A DNA stretch of 64,000 nt from Flavobacterium sp. LPB0248 (lineage in GTDB: Bacteria; Bacteroidota; Bacteroidia; Flavobacteriales; Flavobacteriaceae). Numbering within the stretch: the stretch's first letter is position 1; the number at the start of each line of letters is the position of its first letter. The stretch spans positions 1,302,001 through 1,366,000 of the forward strand of contig NZ_CP058246.1 in assembly GCF_013388355.1 (NCBI RefSeq), given 5' to 3'. The notes beneath the pieces are model-generated. The model made no database searches and was not told where the DNA came from. It was given only the letters and a program-made list of their open reading frames with translations. Position numbers and translations under genes: made by a program. This document shows, one piece after another, positions 27,730 to 37,156 of the stretch.

Positions 27730-29838
27730 ATGAATCCATTATTATTTTATGAATATGGACTAAGTAAAACTACTCCAGCTCTTCCATTTGTTTCTACTTG
27801 GAAAACAGATAATGTTTCTACAGGTTCTAGTACTGCTTCGCAAGTAAAATTACCTTTAATTTACAACGGCACTTATGCTTTTAACATAGACTGGGGAGAT
27901 GGTTCCTCAAATTATATCACTTCATACAACCAAGCTCAAACCTTACATACTTATGCGACTCCTGGAACATATACAATTACAATTACAGGAACTTGTAAAG
28001 GATGGCAGTTTAATAATAATGGTGATAGATTAAAAATTTTATCTATAAGCTCTTGGGGAGGATTAAGACTTGGAACTAATCAAGGAAATTACTTTTTCGG
28101 GTGTGCAAATTTAAATCTATCTGCTGTTTCTGATGTATTAAATTTGGAAGGGACAACTTCATTAGCTTATTGTTTTTCTTTATGTACATCAATAACTTCG
28201 ATAAACAAAATTGAGGAATGGAATACATCTGCGGTTACCAATATGTATTGTATGTTTTATAGTGCATCATTATTCGACCAAAACATTGGGTCATGGATTA
28301 CTTCGACTGTGACAAATATGAGCTATATGTTTTTTGGGGCTTCATTATTTAACCAAAACATTGGTTCTTGGAATACTTCGGCTGTGACAAATATGGGCTC
28401 TATGTTTGGTAGTGCTTCGGCATTCAATCAAAACATTAGCTCTTGGAATACTTCTGCTGTGGCAGATATGAGCGGTATGTTTTACAAAGCGTCATCTTTC
28501 AACCAAAACATTGGCTCTTGGAATACTTCGAATGTGAAAGATATGAATACCATGTTTACTGAAGCTAAAGTATTTAATCAAAATATTGGTTCTTGGGATA
28601 CTTCCGCTGTGACACGTATGGATAATATGTTTTCCGGAGCTACAGCATTTGATCAACCTATAGACAACTGGAACACAGCAGCTGTAACAGGTATGAGTAG
28701 TATGTTTAATTCAGCCATAGCTTTCAACCAAAATATTGGCTCTTGGAATACTTCAGCGGTGACAAATATGCGTATGATGTTTAATTCAGCTACAGCATTC
28801 AACCAAAACATTGGAGCCTGGAATACTTCAAATGTCACAAATATGGAATCTATGTTTTCTCGAGCTATTGTATTTAATCAAAATTTAGGAGGCTGGTCTG
28901 TATCCAAGGTAACAAATATGGGGTGGATGTTTGGTTATGCTACTGCATTTAATAACGGTGGAAGTCCAAGTATTAATAATTGGGATACTTCTGCGGTAAC
29001 AGGCATGTACAGTATGTTTGCTGCTGCTGATAATTCTGTTTCTGAATTTAACCAACCAATTGGCTCTTGGAATACTTCAAATGTGACAAATATGTCCAGC
29101 ATGTTTGAATCAACTACTAAATTCAACCAAAACTTAGGTTCTTGGGATGTATCAAAAGTAATGCATATGCAGTATTCATTCTTTAAAGCTAAGGGCTTCA
29201 ACAATGGCGAAAGCCCTGACATAAACAATTGGGATACTTCTTCTGTAATAAATATGAACGCTATGTTTAATAGGGCTGCAGCATTCAATCAAAACATAGG
29301 AAATTGGAACGTTTCAAAAGTAACAAATATGAGCACTATGTTTGCTTCAGCTACAACATTCAACCAAAACATTGGCTCTTGGAATACCCTATCTGTAATT
29401 GATATGGGCAGTATGTTTAGTGGCGCTTCGACATTCAACCAAAATATTGGATCTTGGAATGTATCTTCTGTAACAAATATGAATGCTATGTTTAGTGATG
29501 CCGTGTCATTCAATCAAAATATAGGAAATTGGAATACTTCAAACGTGACAAATATGGGTTCTATGTTTAGTAGAGCTACAGCATTTAACCAAAACATAGG
29601 AAATTGGAACATTAGTAATGTAACTAATTTTTCATATTTTATGCCAAATGCACCCTCCTTTTTTTCATCGGCCAGTTTAGACGCTATCTATAATGGTTGG
29701 AGTTCAAGACCTGTAAAACCTTCGTTAAATATTTCTTTTGGTTCCGCTAAATATACCTCTGCTAGTGCAGCAGCCAGAACAATTCTTACTGGAACCCCAA
29801 ACAATTGGTCAATTACCGATGGAGGAATCGTAGCATAA
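27730..29838 (+). CDS. PKD plus DUF285 (BspA-like) repeat protein (702 aa)
   Basis: A 702-residue protein. Residues about 15-95 form a PKD-like domain ([23 protein letters not shown]). From about 160 to 640 there are 19 units of about 25 residues with the pattern W(N/D)TSxVTNMxxMFxxAxxFNQNIGS, the BspA/Mycoplasma-lipoprotein DUF285 repeat, a leucine-rich-like solenoid used in surface binding. There is no signal peptide or anchor, unlike typical surface BspA proteins, so it presumably rides on the particle. The gene starts two bases after the 865-residue fibre stop. Confidence 0.85.
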   Translation: MNPLLFYEYGLSKTTPALPFVSTWKTDNVSTGSSTASQVKLPLIYNGTYAFNIDWGDGSSNYITSYNQAQTLHTYATPGTYTITITGTCKGWQFNNNGDRLKILSISSWGGLRLGTNQGNYFFGCANLNLSAVSDVLNLEGTTSLAYCFSLCTSITSINKIEEWNTSAVTNMYCMFYSASLFDQNIGSWITSTVTNMSYMFFGASLFNQNIGSWNTSAVTNMGSMFGSASAFNQNISSWNTSAVADMSGMFYKASSFNQNIGSWNTSNVKDMNTMFTEAKVFNQNIGSWDTSAVTRMDNMFSGATAFDQPIDNWNTAAVTGMSSMFNSAIAFNQNIGSWNTSAVTNMRMMFNSATAFNQNIGAWNTSNVTNMESMFSRAIVFNQNLGGWSVSKVTNMGWMFGYATAFNNGGSPSINNWDTSAVTGMYSMFAAADNSVSEFNQPIGSWNTSNVTNMSSMFESTTKFNQNLGSWDVSKVMHMQYSFFKAKGFNNGESPDINNWDTSSVINMNAMFNRAAAFNQNIGNWNVSKVTNMSTMFASATTFNQNIGSWNTLSVIDMGSMFSGASTFNQNIGSWNVSSVTNMNAMFSDAVSFNQNIGNWNTSNVTNMGSMFSRATAFNQNIGNWNISNVTNFSYFMPNAPSFFSSASLDAIYNGWSSRPVKPSLNISFGSAKYTSASAAARTILTGTPNNWSITDGGIVA
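28205..29640 (+). repeat. Tandem ~75-bp repeats coding the DUF285 solenoid
   Basis: Nineteen in-frame units of about 75 bases each encode the W-x-T-S-x-V-T-N-M-x-x-M-F motif; some are lengthened (two carry a GGSP/GESP insert). High similarity between neighbours allows copy-number change by slippage or recombination. Confidence 0.85.
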
Positions 29839-29891
29839 CATTCATATTTCTAACAATTTTAATAAAAACAAAAAACTAAATAATAAAAAAA

Positions 29892-30164
29892 ATGGAAAAC
29901 GTAACAATCAATAAAGAAGAAGCAAAAACAATCAAAGCAGAGCAATTAAAAAAACTACAAGACTTTAATGTCTTTATGGATAAGGCAAGATTATCGTTGG
30001 GAGAATTATCTATTCAATACGAGTTTCAAAAAGCAGATATCTTAAGTCAGATTGCCGTTCAGCAACAAAACTTCAACGAATTGGAAAAAGCTATTAAGGA
30101 TGAACACGGAGATATTCGCGTGAACATTGAAACTGGCGAAATTGTAAAACAAGAACAAGAATAA
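29892..30164 (+). CDS. Small coiled-coil protein (90 aa)
   Basis: A soluble 90-residue protein, almost wholly helical and highly charged, with heptad-like spacing (about residues 8-70) and an acidic tail. It has no signal peptide. It lies 53 bases after the DUF285 protein and before a hairpin at 30195-30233. Small helical proteins between fibre genes are often assembly chaperones or adaptors, but that is inference. No family is recognised. Confidence 0.65.
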   Translation: MENVTINKEEAKTIKAEQLKKLQDFNVFMDKARLSLGELSIQYEFQKADILSQIAVQQQNFNELEKAIKDEHGDIRVNIETGEIVKQEQE

Positions 30165-30194
30165 TTCTTTGTCATAATTTTTAAATAGTTATTT

Positions 30195-30233
30195 AGGAAC
30201 CACAAATTTATCAGCCTATTTGGCGTGGTTCCT
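30195..30233 (+). other. Stem-loop within the fibre operon
   Basis: AGGAACCAC (30195-30203) pairs perfectly with GTGGTTCCT (30225-30233); inside, the loop includes GCC...GGC. No T run follows, so it is more likely an RNA-processing or attenuation site than a full terminator. The 298-base gap it sits in has no other clear feature. Confidence 0.5.
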
Positions 30234-30462
30234 ATTGGCTTTAATACTCCTTTATCGCATTCTCCGTCTACATACTTCTAGACAATCTGCTTTATTTAAT
30301 TATTGCTTTTTTACAAAATTCAATTTACAGCACGAAATTAAATTATAAAAAGTGAGATTAAAAAATGTGTAAAAGTGTCTTTTTTACCTCATCAAACTTA
30401 GTTATTGCTTCAAGCAAACCTTCGCTAAGTTGAGACAAATCATAATCAATTATAAACAAAGT

Positions 30463-31260
30463 ATGGAATATTACAATATAGCCAGGTCATTGACTGCGGC
30501 AAAAAATGATTGCGCTGCTGGAGTCATGGGTACTTCCGTCACGCTTAACGCAAATGCAAATCAGTTTGTATCCAACATTAGTGTCGAAGATGCCAATGCA
30601 AAAGCCGATGAATGGTTGGCAGCAAACGTTCAGGCCTATGCTAATAACGCTGGATCTTGCAGAATCACAGCTTGGAGAGGAGTAAATCCTTCCTGTGTTG
30701 TTGAACCCGATGTAACACTATCTCCTTTCAACTACATGGTCATTAGATATAAATGGGCACTCGGAGCAGGACAAGATTTTGACACTTATACTGGAATTAT
30801 TAATTCAGGAACCTCTTTAGATAATAAATGGATGGGATGGGGTCACGGGTTTAATAACGAAATTCCAACAAATGCCCTAGCAGCAGATTCTTATATTATG
30901 TGGGCTGGTGATAATACACAAGCAAATGGTGTAGAAAGTTGCCTTGTGAATTTTAGTAAAATAACACGAGACTACCCTACTTTAAGTACTGTTCAAATAA
31001 GAATGGCTGGCTCATGGTATAGAACTGTCCAAACAGGAAATATAGATGTAGAAATAGTTACTTATTTCGGTGGCACAATGCAAAAATCAGGTTATGACAT
31101 CATTAATGTTGGCGGAACTCTAGTTGATCAAAAGAACTTTTCTAAAAAGGTACCAATTCAAGGGACCAATTTGGCTAAAAACATTGAAGCTGTAACTAAT
31201 CTCGGATACATCACTTACATTAAAGATTCGTCTACAGGGCGAATCGTAATTAAATATTAA
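30463..31260 (+). CDS. DUF5977-like protein, fibre-locus accessory
   Basis: I choose the ATG at 30463 (265 residues); an in-frame TTG at 30430 would add 11. Residues 1-66 match a DUF5977-type repeat (YYNIARSLTAAKNDC, a Val-Thr-Leu strand, then DANAKADEWLAANVQAYANNAGSC), which has two conserved cysteines. The remaining ~200 residues are an aromatic-rich beta domain of unknown family with no signal peptide. The next gene, 14 bases on, begins with the same DUF5977 module attached to a Hint domain, so the two appear to be related by duplication and domain shuffling. DUF5977 occurs in large Bacteroidota surface and phage-like proteins; its function is unknown. Confidence 0.75.
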   Translation: MEYYNIARSLTAAKNDCAAGVMGTSVTLNANANQFVSNISVEDANAKADEWLAANVQAYANNAGSCRITAWRGVNPSCVVEPDVTLSPFNYMVIRYKWALGAGQDFDTYTGIINSGTSLDNKWMGWGHGFNNEIPTNALAADSYIMWAGDNTQANGVESCLVNFSKITRDYPTLSTVQIRMAGSWYRTVQTGNIDVEIVTYFGGTMQKSGYDIINVGGTLVDQKNFSKKVPIQGTNLAKNIEAVTNLGYITYIKDSSTGRIVIKY

Positions 31261-31274
31261 AAACCAAAAAAAAT

Positions 31275-32156
31275 ATGGGAAATACAGGATATAAATCTTT
31301 TGCGGCACTAGAATTATACTATGTTGATGACGGAAGCCCGACAGGACAGCCAACAAAACCAAATGTAGTTACAGATCCAGATTATATTGCACCCGTTTTA
31401 GATACTACCACTTGCGCTCCTAGCGTAAGATATTATAGCGTAGAAAAAAGACTAAGCGCCAAAAAAAATAACTGCGGACCTGGATACAGTGGCAGCATCG
31501 TGACACTTACCGCCGATGCAAATCTATTTTTTTCTACCATAAGTCTTGCAGACGCCAATGCCCAAGCCGATGCTTGGCTAGCTGCCAACGTACAGACTCA
31601 CGCAAACAATGCAGGAACATGTGAAGTTACTTACACACCACCAACTGGCGGCGGCGGTGGAAGTAGTGGATGTCTCGTTGAAGGTACTCTAATCACATTG
31701 CCTGATGGCACAAGAAAAGCAATTGAAGAACTGACTCTTGATCAACTATTGCTTTCCTCTGAAATTGAAACCCTTAATGATACCAATAATGCTGAAGAGT
31801 TATACAAATGGTCTTGTGATCACTTATCTGAAAATAGAATTACTTCTCCAATAACAAAACTCTCTCATAAAGTTGCCCATAAAACAATTATTGTGAACGA
31901 TGGTTTGTTTGAGGCCACTCCCACTCACCTACAGTTAGTTCAGCGTAATGGTTATTGGAAATTTATTCCTTTGGGAGACATTCTAATTGGAGATAATTTG
32001 TATACGATCGATAAAGAAATTATTCCAGTTACTGCTGTAACAATCAATTTAGAAAAACGAAATATCTATCCAATGACATTAAATCCATTTCACACCTTTT
32101 TTGCAAATGGAATTTTAACTCATAACTACAAACAGCCTCTGGCAAATGATTATTAA
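31275..32156 (+). CDS. DUF5977 plus C-terminal Hint (autoprocessing) domain
   Basis: A 293-residue protein. Residues about 52-116 form a DUF5977 module, followed by a glycine linker (TPPTGGGGGSSG). Residues 133-284 are a Hint domain: the catalytic Cys133 starts the block CLVEGTLITLPDG, the block-B His is in ATPTHLQL (H218), and the domain ends with LTHN (H283-N284). Hint domains self-cleave at the Cys; the terminal His-Asn allows intein-like cleavage of the nine-residue tail. With no C-extein worth splicing, release or ligation of the N-terminal part is more likely than true splicing. It follows 14 bases after the DUF5977 protein. Confidence 0.8.
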   Translation: MGNTGYKSFAALELYYVDDGSPTGQPTKPNVVTDPDYIAPVLDTTTCAPSVRYYSVEKRLSAKKNNCGPGYSGSIVTLTADANLFFSTISLADANAQADAWLAANVQTHANNAGTCEVTYTPPTGGGGGSSGCLVEGTLITLPDGTRKAIEELTLDQLLLSSEIETLNDTNNAEELYKWSCDHLSENRITSPITKLSHKVAHKTIIVNDGLFEATPTHLQLVQRNGYWKFIPLGDILIGDNLYTIDKEIIPVTAVTINLEKRNIYPMTLNPFHTFFANGILTHNYKQPLANDY

Positions 32157-32359
32157 AGTGGAATGTCAACTTGACAACTAAAAATTGTTCTTTCCTATAA
32201 GAGTCGCATAAGTATTTAATCCAAATTCTACAGAAAAACATTTCTTAATTGACCATCAAAAATTTTTTTTAGTCAAAGAAAATGAATGTGGAATTTGGAT
32301 TTACGTGTATATCACTCACACAGAACGGTTTTAAATAACTTACAATTAACAATTAAAAA
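32157..32359. other. 203-bp gap before the first S74 fibre
   Basis: No ORF. It includes an A/T-rich run at 32258-32275 and no obvious stem-loop or promoter consensus. It may carry an internal promoter, but I cannot point to one. Confidence 0.4.
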
Positions 32360-35300
32360 ATGGCCACAAACTATAACAGAATCAAAGTCGCTGACTTAGA
32401 AAAAAATGAACAAAACAAAATTTTAAAGACCAACAACAATGGTGAATTAGAATTCAGTGATATAAACGAAATTAGTTACAACTCCCTTGATTACATTGTT
32501 CCAGGTAAAGCTCTGGATGCAAGACAAGGAAAAGTTTTAAAAGACTTAATTAATGATGCAAATGAGTTACTTGTTTCTGATAATATCGATTTAAATACGC
32601 TCCAGAAATTAGGTGACGCAATTGAAGCAGTTCAAAATTCTTTAAGTACAATATTAGTAAATGATCTTACAACAGGAGGAAGCACAAAAGCTTTAACTGC
32701 AGAAATGGGTAAAACATTGCAGAGCAACAAAGTTGACAAAGTTGCTGGTAAAAGTTTAATTTCTGATAATGAAATTACCCGATTGGGGACGCTTTCAAAC
32801 TATGTGCACCCCGCTACCCATTCACCAAATATCATTGCGCAAGATTCAGAAAATCGATTTGTTTCTGATACCGAAAAATCAAATTGGAATGCAAAACAAG
32901 CCTCTTTAGCATTTACTCCTGAAAATTCTTCAAATAAAAATACTGCTAATGGTTATGCTGGTTTAGGAGCAGACGGAAAATTAATCTCTTCTCAACTTCC
33001 TGCCATTACAGTAAATGATACTTTTGTTGTAGCATCTCAAGCAGCTATGTTAGCATTAACTGCAGAAACTGGAGACATTGCCGTAAGAACCGATTTAAGT
33101 AAATCATTCATTTTAAAAGGTTCAAATTCAGCGATTTTAAATGATTGGCAGGAATTATTATCTCCTACTAGTGAAGTAACAAAAGTTTTTGGAAGAAATG
33201 GCGCGGTTACGGCTCAAGCTGGTGATTACAATGCAGATCAAATTACTGAAACAGCATCAAGAAAATTTCAGTCTGCAAGTCAACAAACATTTAATGACGC
33301 GACAAGCTCGATTCAGACACAATTAAATTCTAAAGCTTCTACGACAGGTTCGGGAGCTTCAGGAACATGGACTATCAATGTAACTGGAAATGCAAATACT
33401 GCAGGAGGATTAGCCGTTCATTCATCAACAAACAATGAACCGAATAAAATTGTGAGAACAGATGGCAATGGCTATATCCAGGCAGGATGGATCAATACTG
33501 TTTCTGGAGATAGTGGAGCTACGCCTATCAATAGAATTTATGCATCTGATGATCAATATTTGAGATATTATACCCCTGCAAATTTTATAAACTCTTTAGG
33601 ATTAGCAACAACTGCAACAAACAGATGGTATGATGGCTGGGTAAATGCACCTGGATATGATGCCAATACTATTGGAGAAAACAAATCTGGATTTTCATAC
33701 TCAAATAATTGCCCTTTGAGTGGCCAATTAATACATTTTGGATCTGGTGGTTATAGCTTACAATTAAATTCAAACTACGGATCAGGAATAGCAGATGTTA
33801 GATTTAGAACACATAATGGAGATGTAAATACTTGGGGGGACTGGGGAAGATTTATAACAGATGGCAATTATGCAACTTACTCATCATTTTCTGGAATTGT
33901 TAGCTCTGGTCTTGGTTTTCAAACTACTAATTATGCAGTAAATAATCGAAACAGAATCTGGTCATTTGGAGATGCTGACGGATACGGATTAAGTTATTTC
34001 CAGGGATCGGCCGGTCAAAATGGAGCAGATTCAATTGGAATTCATTTTGGAAATGCGACAAATGCAGGTTCAAAATTTATTTTTGCCTCTAATGGCGATT
34101 TCTTAACATCAGGTCTAACTACAAGTTCTGCATTAGGCGTGGCTCAAACTACAGGAAATGGGCAAGGTCTTTCTTTATACGCTGGCGCGACAAATAGTAT
34201 GCCTTCTTATGGTTTAATGTTTGCAACAACATCAAATTATGGTGGACATGGATCAGTTAGTGGAGATTGGGCAACTTATTTTACCATGGCAGGTGCTACT
34301 AATCGAGGATGGATATTTCGTTCTGAAAGTTCAAATATTGCAAGTATTAGCGCAACAGGAGTATTTACTGGATCAAACTTTGTTGGGTCATTATCTGGAA
34401 ACGCCAACACTGCAACAATAGCCAACCAGATGAACTGGAATAATTATGGTGCTGGCCATACTATTTTTGACGCTTCAGCATCAGTATCACCTTCGAGCAC
34501 ATCTGTAAATAATTCCAATGCTCAAATTCCTTGGTCTCCTACTTATCCTTCTTTAATGGGGTGGAATGGAGCAAATACTTACGGTCTTAGAGTAGACTCA
34601 TCAAGAATTTCTGATCGAACAGATCGAGCAAATGGCAATCTATATATTGATGACAACTATGGTAATGGTGTTGTTGGCGTCTATTCTTCAACGCGTTATC
34701 AGGGAATTTATGCTATGGGCGATGCCTATAAATTATCTGCAGATGGAACCAGCACTAATAATTGTTACGGGCTTGCTTGGACACATCCTAATGTTGGCGG
34801 TCAGTCAATAGCTGGACTTAGCCATCAATTATTGGTAATGGAAGCAGGAACTACTAAAACAGCTATTGGTTCAGGTATTTGGACTTCTGGAGCTGTCACT
34901 GGATCAAGATTTGCGGCTGGATTTGACGCTGGAGTTGCCAACTCATTCTCGTGTGATGGATGGTTTAGGTCTGGAGGCTCTTCTGGTTGGTATAATTCTA
35001 CCTTTGGTGGAGGAATTTGGATGCAGAACACTACAAACGTAGAAATTTATGGAAATAAGCAACTTTTAGTTAATAACAATATTGCAGCAACTGGAGATGT
35101 AATAGCTTATTATTCTGATGAAAGATTAAAAACCAGAAAGGCTAATATCACCAATGCCATTGATAAAATTAAAACTTTAAATGGTTTTTATTATAAAAAT
35201 AATAGTTTGGCAAAAAGTTTTGGCTATAAGTCTACAGATCTGCAAATTGGTCTTTCTGCTCAAGAAGTAAAAGCAATTTTACCAGAAGTGGTGACTACTG

Positions 35301-35461
35301 CACCATTTGATAGAGAAATTACAGAAGAAGGAAATGAAGTTTCTAAATCTGGCGAAAACTACTTAACTGTCAATTATGCTAAACTAGTGCCTTTATTAGT
35401 TGAAGCTATAAAAGAACAGCAAGCTCAAATAGATTATTTATTAACCAAAATAAATACGTAA
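32360..35461 (+). CDS. Tail fibre with S74 intramolecular chaperone (1033 aa)
   Basis: A 1033-residue fibre. The N-terminus (NRIKVADLE...NKILKTNNNGELEF) is shared with the 1159-residue fibre at 38119 and is probably the attachment end. A further block (GDYNADQITETASRKFQ...QLNSK, about 290-330) is also shared, showing modular exchange. The middle is Gly/Ser/Asn-rich beta structure. Residues 916-1033 form a peptidase S74 (endosialidase chaperone) domain; its conserved Ser919 in SDERLKTRK is where self-cleavage releases the chaperone after the trimer folds. The stop TAA overlaps the next ATG by one base. Confidence 0.9.
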   Translation: MATNYNRIKVADLEKNEQNKILKTNNNGELEFSDINEISYNSLDYIVPGKALDARQGKVLKDLINDANELLVSDNIDLNTLQKLGDAIEAVQNSLSTILVNDLTTGGSTKALTAEMGKTLQSNKVDKVAGKSLISDNEITRLGTLSNYVHPATHSPNIIAQDSENRFVSDTEKSNWNAKQASLAFTPENSSNKNTANGYAGLGADGKLISSQLPAITVNDTFVVASQAAMLALTAETGDIAVRTDLSKSFILKGSNSAILNDWQELLSPTSEVTKVFGRNGAVTAQAGDYNADQITETASRKFQSASQQTFNDATSSIQTQLNSKASTTGSGASGTWTINVTGNANTAGGLAVHSSTNNEPNKIVRTDGNGYIQAGWINTVSGDSGATPINRIYASDDQYLRYYTPANFINSLGLATTATNRWYDGWVNAPGYDANTIGENKSGFSYSNNCPLSGQLIHFGSGGYSLQLNSNYGSGIADVRFRTHNGDVNTWGDWGRFITDGNYATYSSFSGIVSSGLGFQTTNYAVNNRNRIWSFGDADGYGLSYFQGSAGQNGADSIGIHFGNATNAGSKFIFASNGDFLTSGLTTSSALGVAQTTGNGQGLSLYAGATNSMPSYGLMFATTSNYGGHGSVSGDWATYFTMAGATNRGWIFRSESSNIASISATGVFTGSNFVGSLSGNANTATIANQMNWNNYGAGHTIFDASASVSPSSTSVNNSNAQIPWSPTYPSLMGWNGANTYGLRVDSSRISDRTDRANGNLYIDDNYGNGVVGVYSSTRYQGIYAMGDAYKLSADGTSTNNCYGLAWTHPNVGGQSIAGLSHQLLVMEAGTTKTAIGSGIWTSGAVTGSRFAAGFDAGVANSFSCDGWFRSGGSSGWYNSTFGGGIWMQNTTNVEIYGNKQLLVNNNIAATGDVIAYYSDERLKTRKANITNAIDKIKTLNGFYYKNNSLAKSFGYKSTDLQIGLSAQEVKAILPEVVTTAPFDREITEEGNEVSKSGENYLTVNYAKLVPLLVEAIKEQQAQIDYLLTKINT

Positions 35462-36171
35462 TGGCTTTAAATTCTAACGGTTCATTATCACTAGGCAACA
35501 TTTGCACTGAAAAAACCATACCTTCAACAAATGCTTCTCTTACTACATTATCCACAACAAATATCAATGTGGCAAGCAGTGCAAAACCTAACGGCACTGC
35601 TCCCCATAGCATAAGTGAATTTTACAATTACAATCATTCCACAATACCTCCCTCGATAACTATTACTAGTTATAGTTCTGGGTATCTTTATTTTACCTTA
35701 AACGGAACAGGATACTCAACTTCCGCTGTAACTGTTAAAAAAAGCACAGTCTCTGCAAACGGACCTTGGTCAAATGATACTAATTCATCTATTTCACCCA
35801 GAAATGTTGGAATTCCTTCAGTAACGACTTGGTACCAAATACAAGACGCAATTAATCCGTCAATATTTTCCAATGTGTATCAATATGTAATTTCTGACAC
35901 TACAGCCCCTCCAGCTCCTACATTAACGGGAATATTTAACAACCCGCAAAGAGCACTTACTTTAAACTGGAATGCTGTAACAGATCCTTCAAGTCCCGTT
36001 TCTTATAAAATTTACTCTAGTAATGTTCAGCAAACAGTGACTTCTGCGACCACTATAACCTTATATGGTGCTTGGATTTTTACAGGATATAATTCATGGA
36101 CCGTAAGATCTGTAGACGCTGTTGGGAATACGTCGCCAAACAGTAATGCCTATACATTTACCGCTTCATAA
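35461..36171 (+). CDS. Small tail-associated protein overlapping the S74 fibre (236 aa)
   Basis: A 236-residue protein. Its N-terminus (SNGSLSLGNICTEK..., then SSAKPNGTAPHSISEFYNYNH) matches that of the 192-residue protein at 41598. This SL-x-x-I plus PNGTAPHS(I/M)SEF form is common in small phage tail-fibre-associated proteins. The C-terminal part has fibronectin-III-like strands (APPAPTLTGIFNNPQRALTLNWNAV). The start codon overlaps the fibre stop (TAATG), implying translational coupling and perhaps 1:1 production. It probably binds the fibre tip or assists folding. No signal peptide. Confidence 0.8.
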   Translation: MALNSNGSLSLGNICTEKTIPSTNASLTTLSTTNINVASSAKPNGTAPHSISEFYNYNHSTIPPSITITSYSSGYLYFTLNGTGYSTSAVTVKKSTVSANGPWSNDTNSSISPRNVGIPSVTTWYQIQDAINPSIFSNVYQYVISDTTAPPAPTLTGIFNNPQRALTLNWNAVTDPSSPVSYKIYSSNVQQTVTSATTITLYGAWIFTGYNSWTVRSVDAVGNTSPNSNAYTFTAS

Positions 36172-36205
36172 AAGTAATCACAGTTCAATTTAAACAATAT
36201 AAAAA

Positions 36206-36535
36206 ATGACAAAACTTATTAAACATAGTAAAGAAAATATTAATGTAAAACGAGAAGCCACAAATTACACTGCGACAAGCAATGATTTAAAAGGCCATCT
36301 CCAAGGTATTGACAATGCATTAGGAAATAACCCTGGAAATGGAACTTCTGATCAAAACAATTTCGTAAGGAACATTTACATTAACATCAATAATCTGAAT
36401 GTTGGTGAATCATCAGAAATTACAGCCGATATGCTTAATGAATATTTTTCAAGTTTACCCGATGAAGAAAAAACAATTTTAGACACCGACAGCAAAACAA
36501 ATATTGTTGTTTTTCGAGATATTTATTCGAGTTAA
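36206..36535 (+). CDS. Small hypothetical protein (109 aa)
   Basis: A soluble 109-residue protein. Residues 20-46 contain TNYTATSNDLKGHLQGIDNALG, a phrase often found in phage tail-fibre N-termini, followed by an acidic C-terminal half. It lies between the first fibre/tail pair and the first glycosyltransferase-like gene (6 bases). It could be a fibre fragment, a short adaptor, or a cofactor of the modifying enzyme. No further recognition is possible. Confidence 0.65.
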   Translation: MTKLIKHSKENINVKREATNYTATSNDLKGHLQGIDNALGNNPGNGTSDQNNFVRNIYININNLNVGESSEITADMLNEYFSSLPDEEKTILDTDSKTNIVVFRDIYSS

Positions 36536-36541
36536 AATGAC

Positions 36542-37156
36542 ATGAATGTTTATATAATTAGCTGGTTTGACAACCGTTTAAGTCGGGTTCATAGTTTTAA
36601 AAACCTAATCCACTATTATTTAAAACTAGACTATAAAATAGTAATTCTATGGATGAATAATGAAAAGTATAAAATTTCACATCCAAACATTAACTACATC
36701 AATTCTGAGGTTATCAATGCATCTGTTGCCAGAAACAAACTTCTAAAACTATTTTATAATTCGGATCAAAATGAAGCTATCTTTAGTGATGACGACGTGC
36801 AAATTTTGACTTATGATTTACTACAAGAAAGTTTTAATGACAATGAGATTATCACTTTTATTAGTCATATAAAACGTAAACCCAAAACCTTCAAATACCC
36901 GCTCTTCTCAAGTACACTTTTTAAAATAAAAAAAAGTAAAACTAAAGTTTTTTTTGATGAAAAACTTCAAGCAAACCAAGATTTAGATTTTGGCTACAAC
37001 TGCTTTTTTAACAAATTAAAAATTAAAGAAGTGTACACTCAAAAACTTTACAACAACAAAGAAAATTCGGTAATGTTTCTGGATGAGGAGGACCGGAAAA
37101 AAAAGAAAAAAGAAACATTTAATCTAATAAATAAAAAATATGGAATTACCTTATAA
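36542..37156 (+). CDS. Glycosyltransferase-like protein, GT-A type (204 aa)
   Basis: A 204-residue protein with features of a GT-A (GT2-like) glycosyltransferase: a beta start (MNVYIISWFDNRL), ASVARNKLL (60-68), and an acidic triplet IFSDDDV (D83-D85) as the metal/nucleotide-sugar site. It is shorter than usual and lacks a clear second acceptor domain, so it may be a minimal enzyme. The C-terminus is very lysine-rich. It overlaps the next gene by 17 bases. Its position between fibre genes suggests it glycosylates a fibre or tail protein, as some phage-encoded glycosyltransferases do; activity is not shown by sequence. Confidence 0.6.
   Translation: MNVYIISWFDNRLSRVHSFKNLIHYYLKLDYKIVILWMNNEKYKISHPNINYINSEVINASVARNKLLKLFYNSDQNEAIFSDDDVQILTYDLLQESFNDNEIITFISHIKRKPKTFKYPLFSSTLFKIKKSKTKVFFDEKLQANQDLDFGYNCFFNKLKIKEVYTQKLYNNKENSVMFLDEEDRKKKKKETFNLINKKYGITL

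Noticed and set aside
28653..29513. Minus-strand ORFs inside the DUF285 gene
   Set aside because: They are repeat shadows: each has the same reverse-frame motif from the 75-bp units.
28205..29640. CRISPR-like array
   Set aside because: The regular 75-bp spacing is in-frame coding repeat of a DUF285 solenoid, without spacers or cas genes.
31275..32156. True splicing intein
   Set aside because: The Hint domain has only nine residues after the terminal Asn and starts after a glycine linker; cleavage is more likely than splicing.
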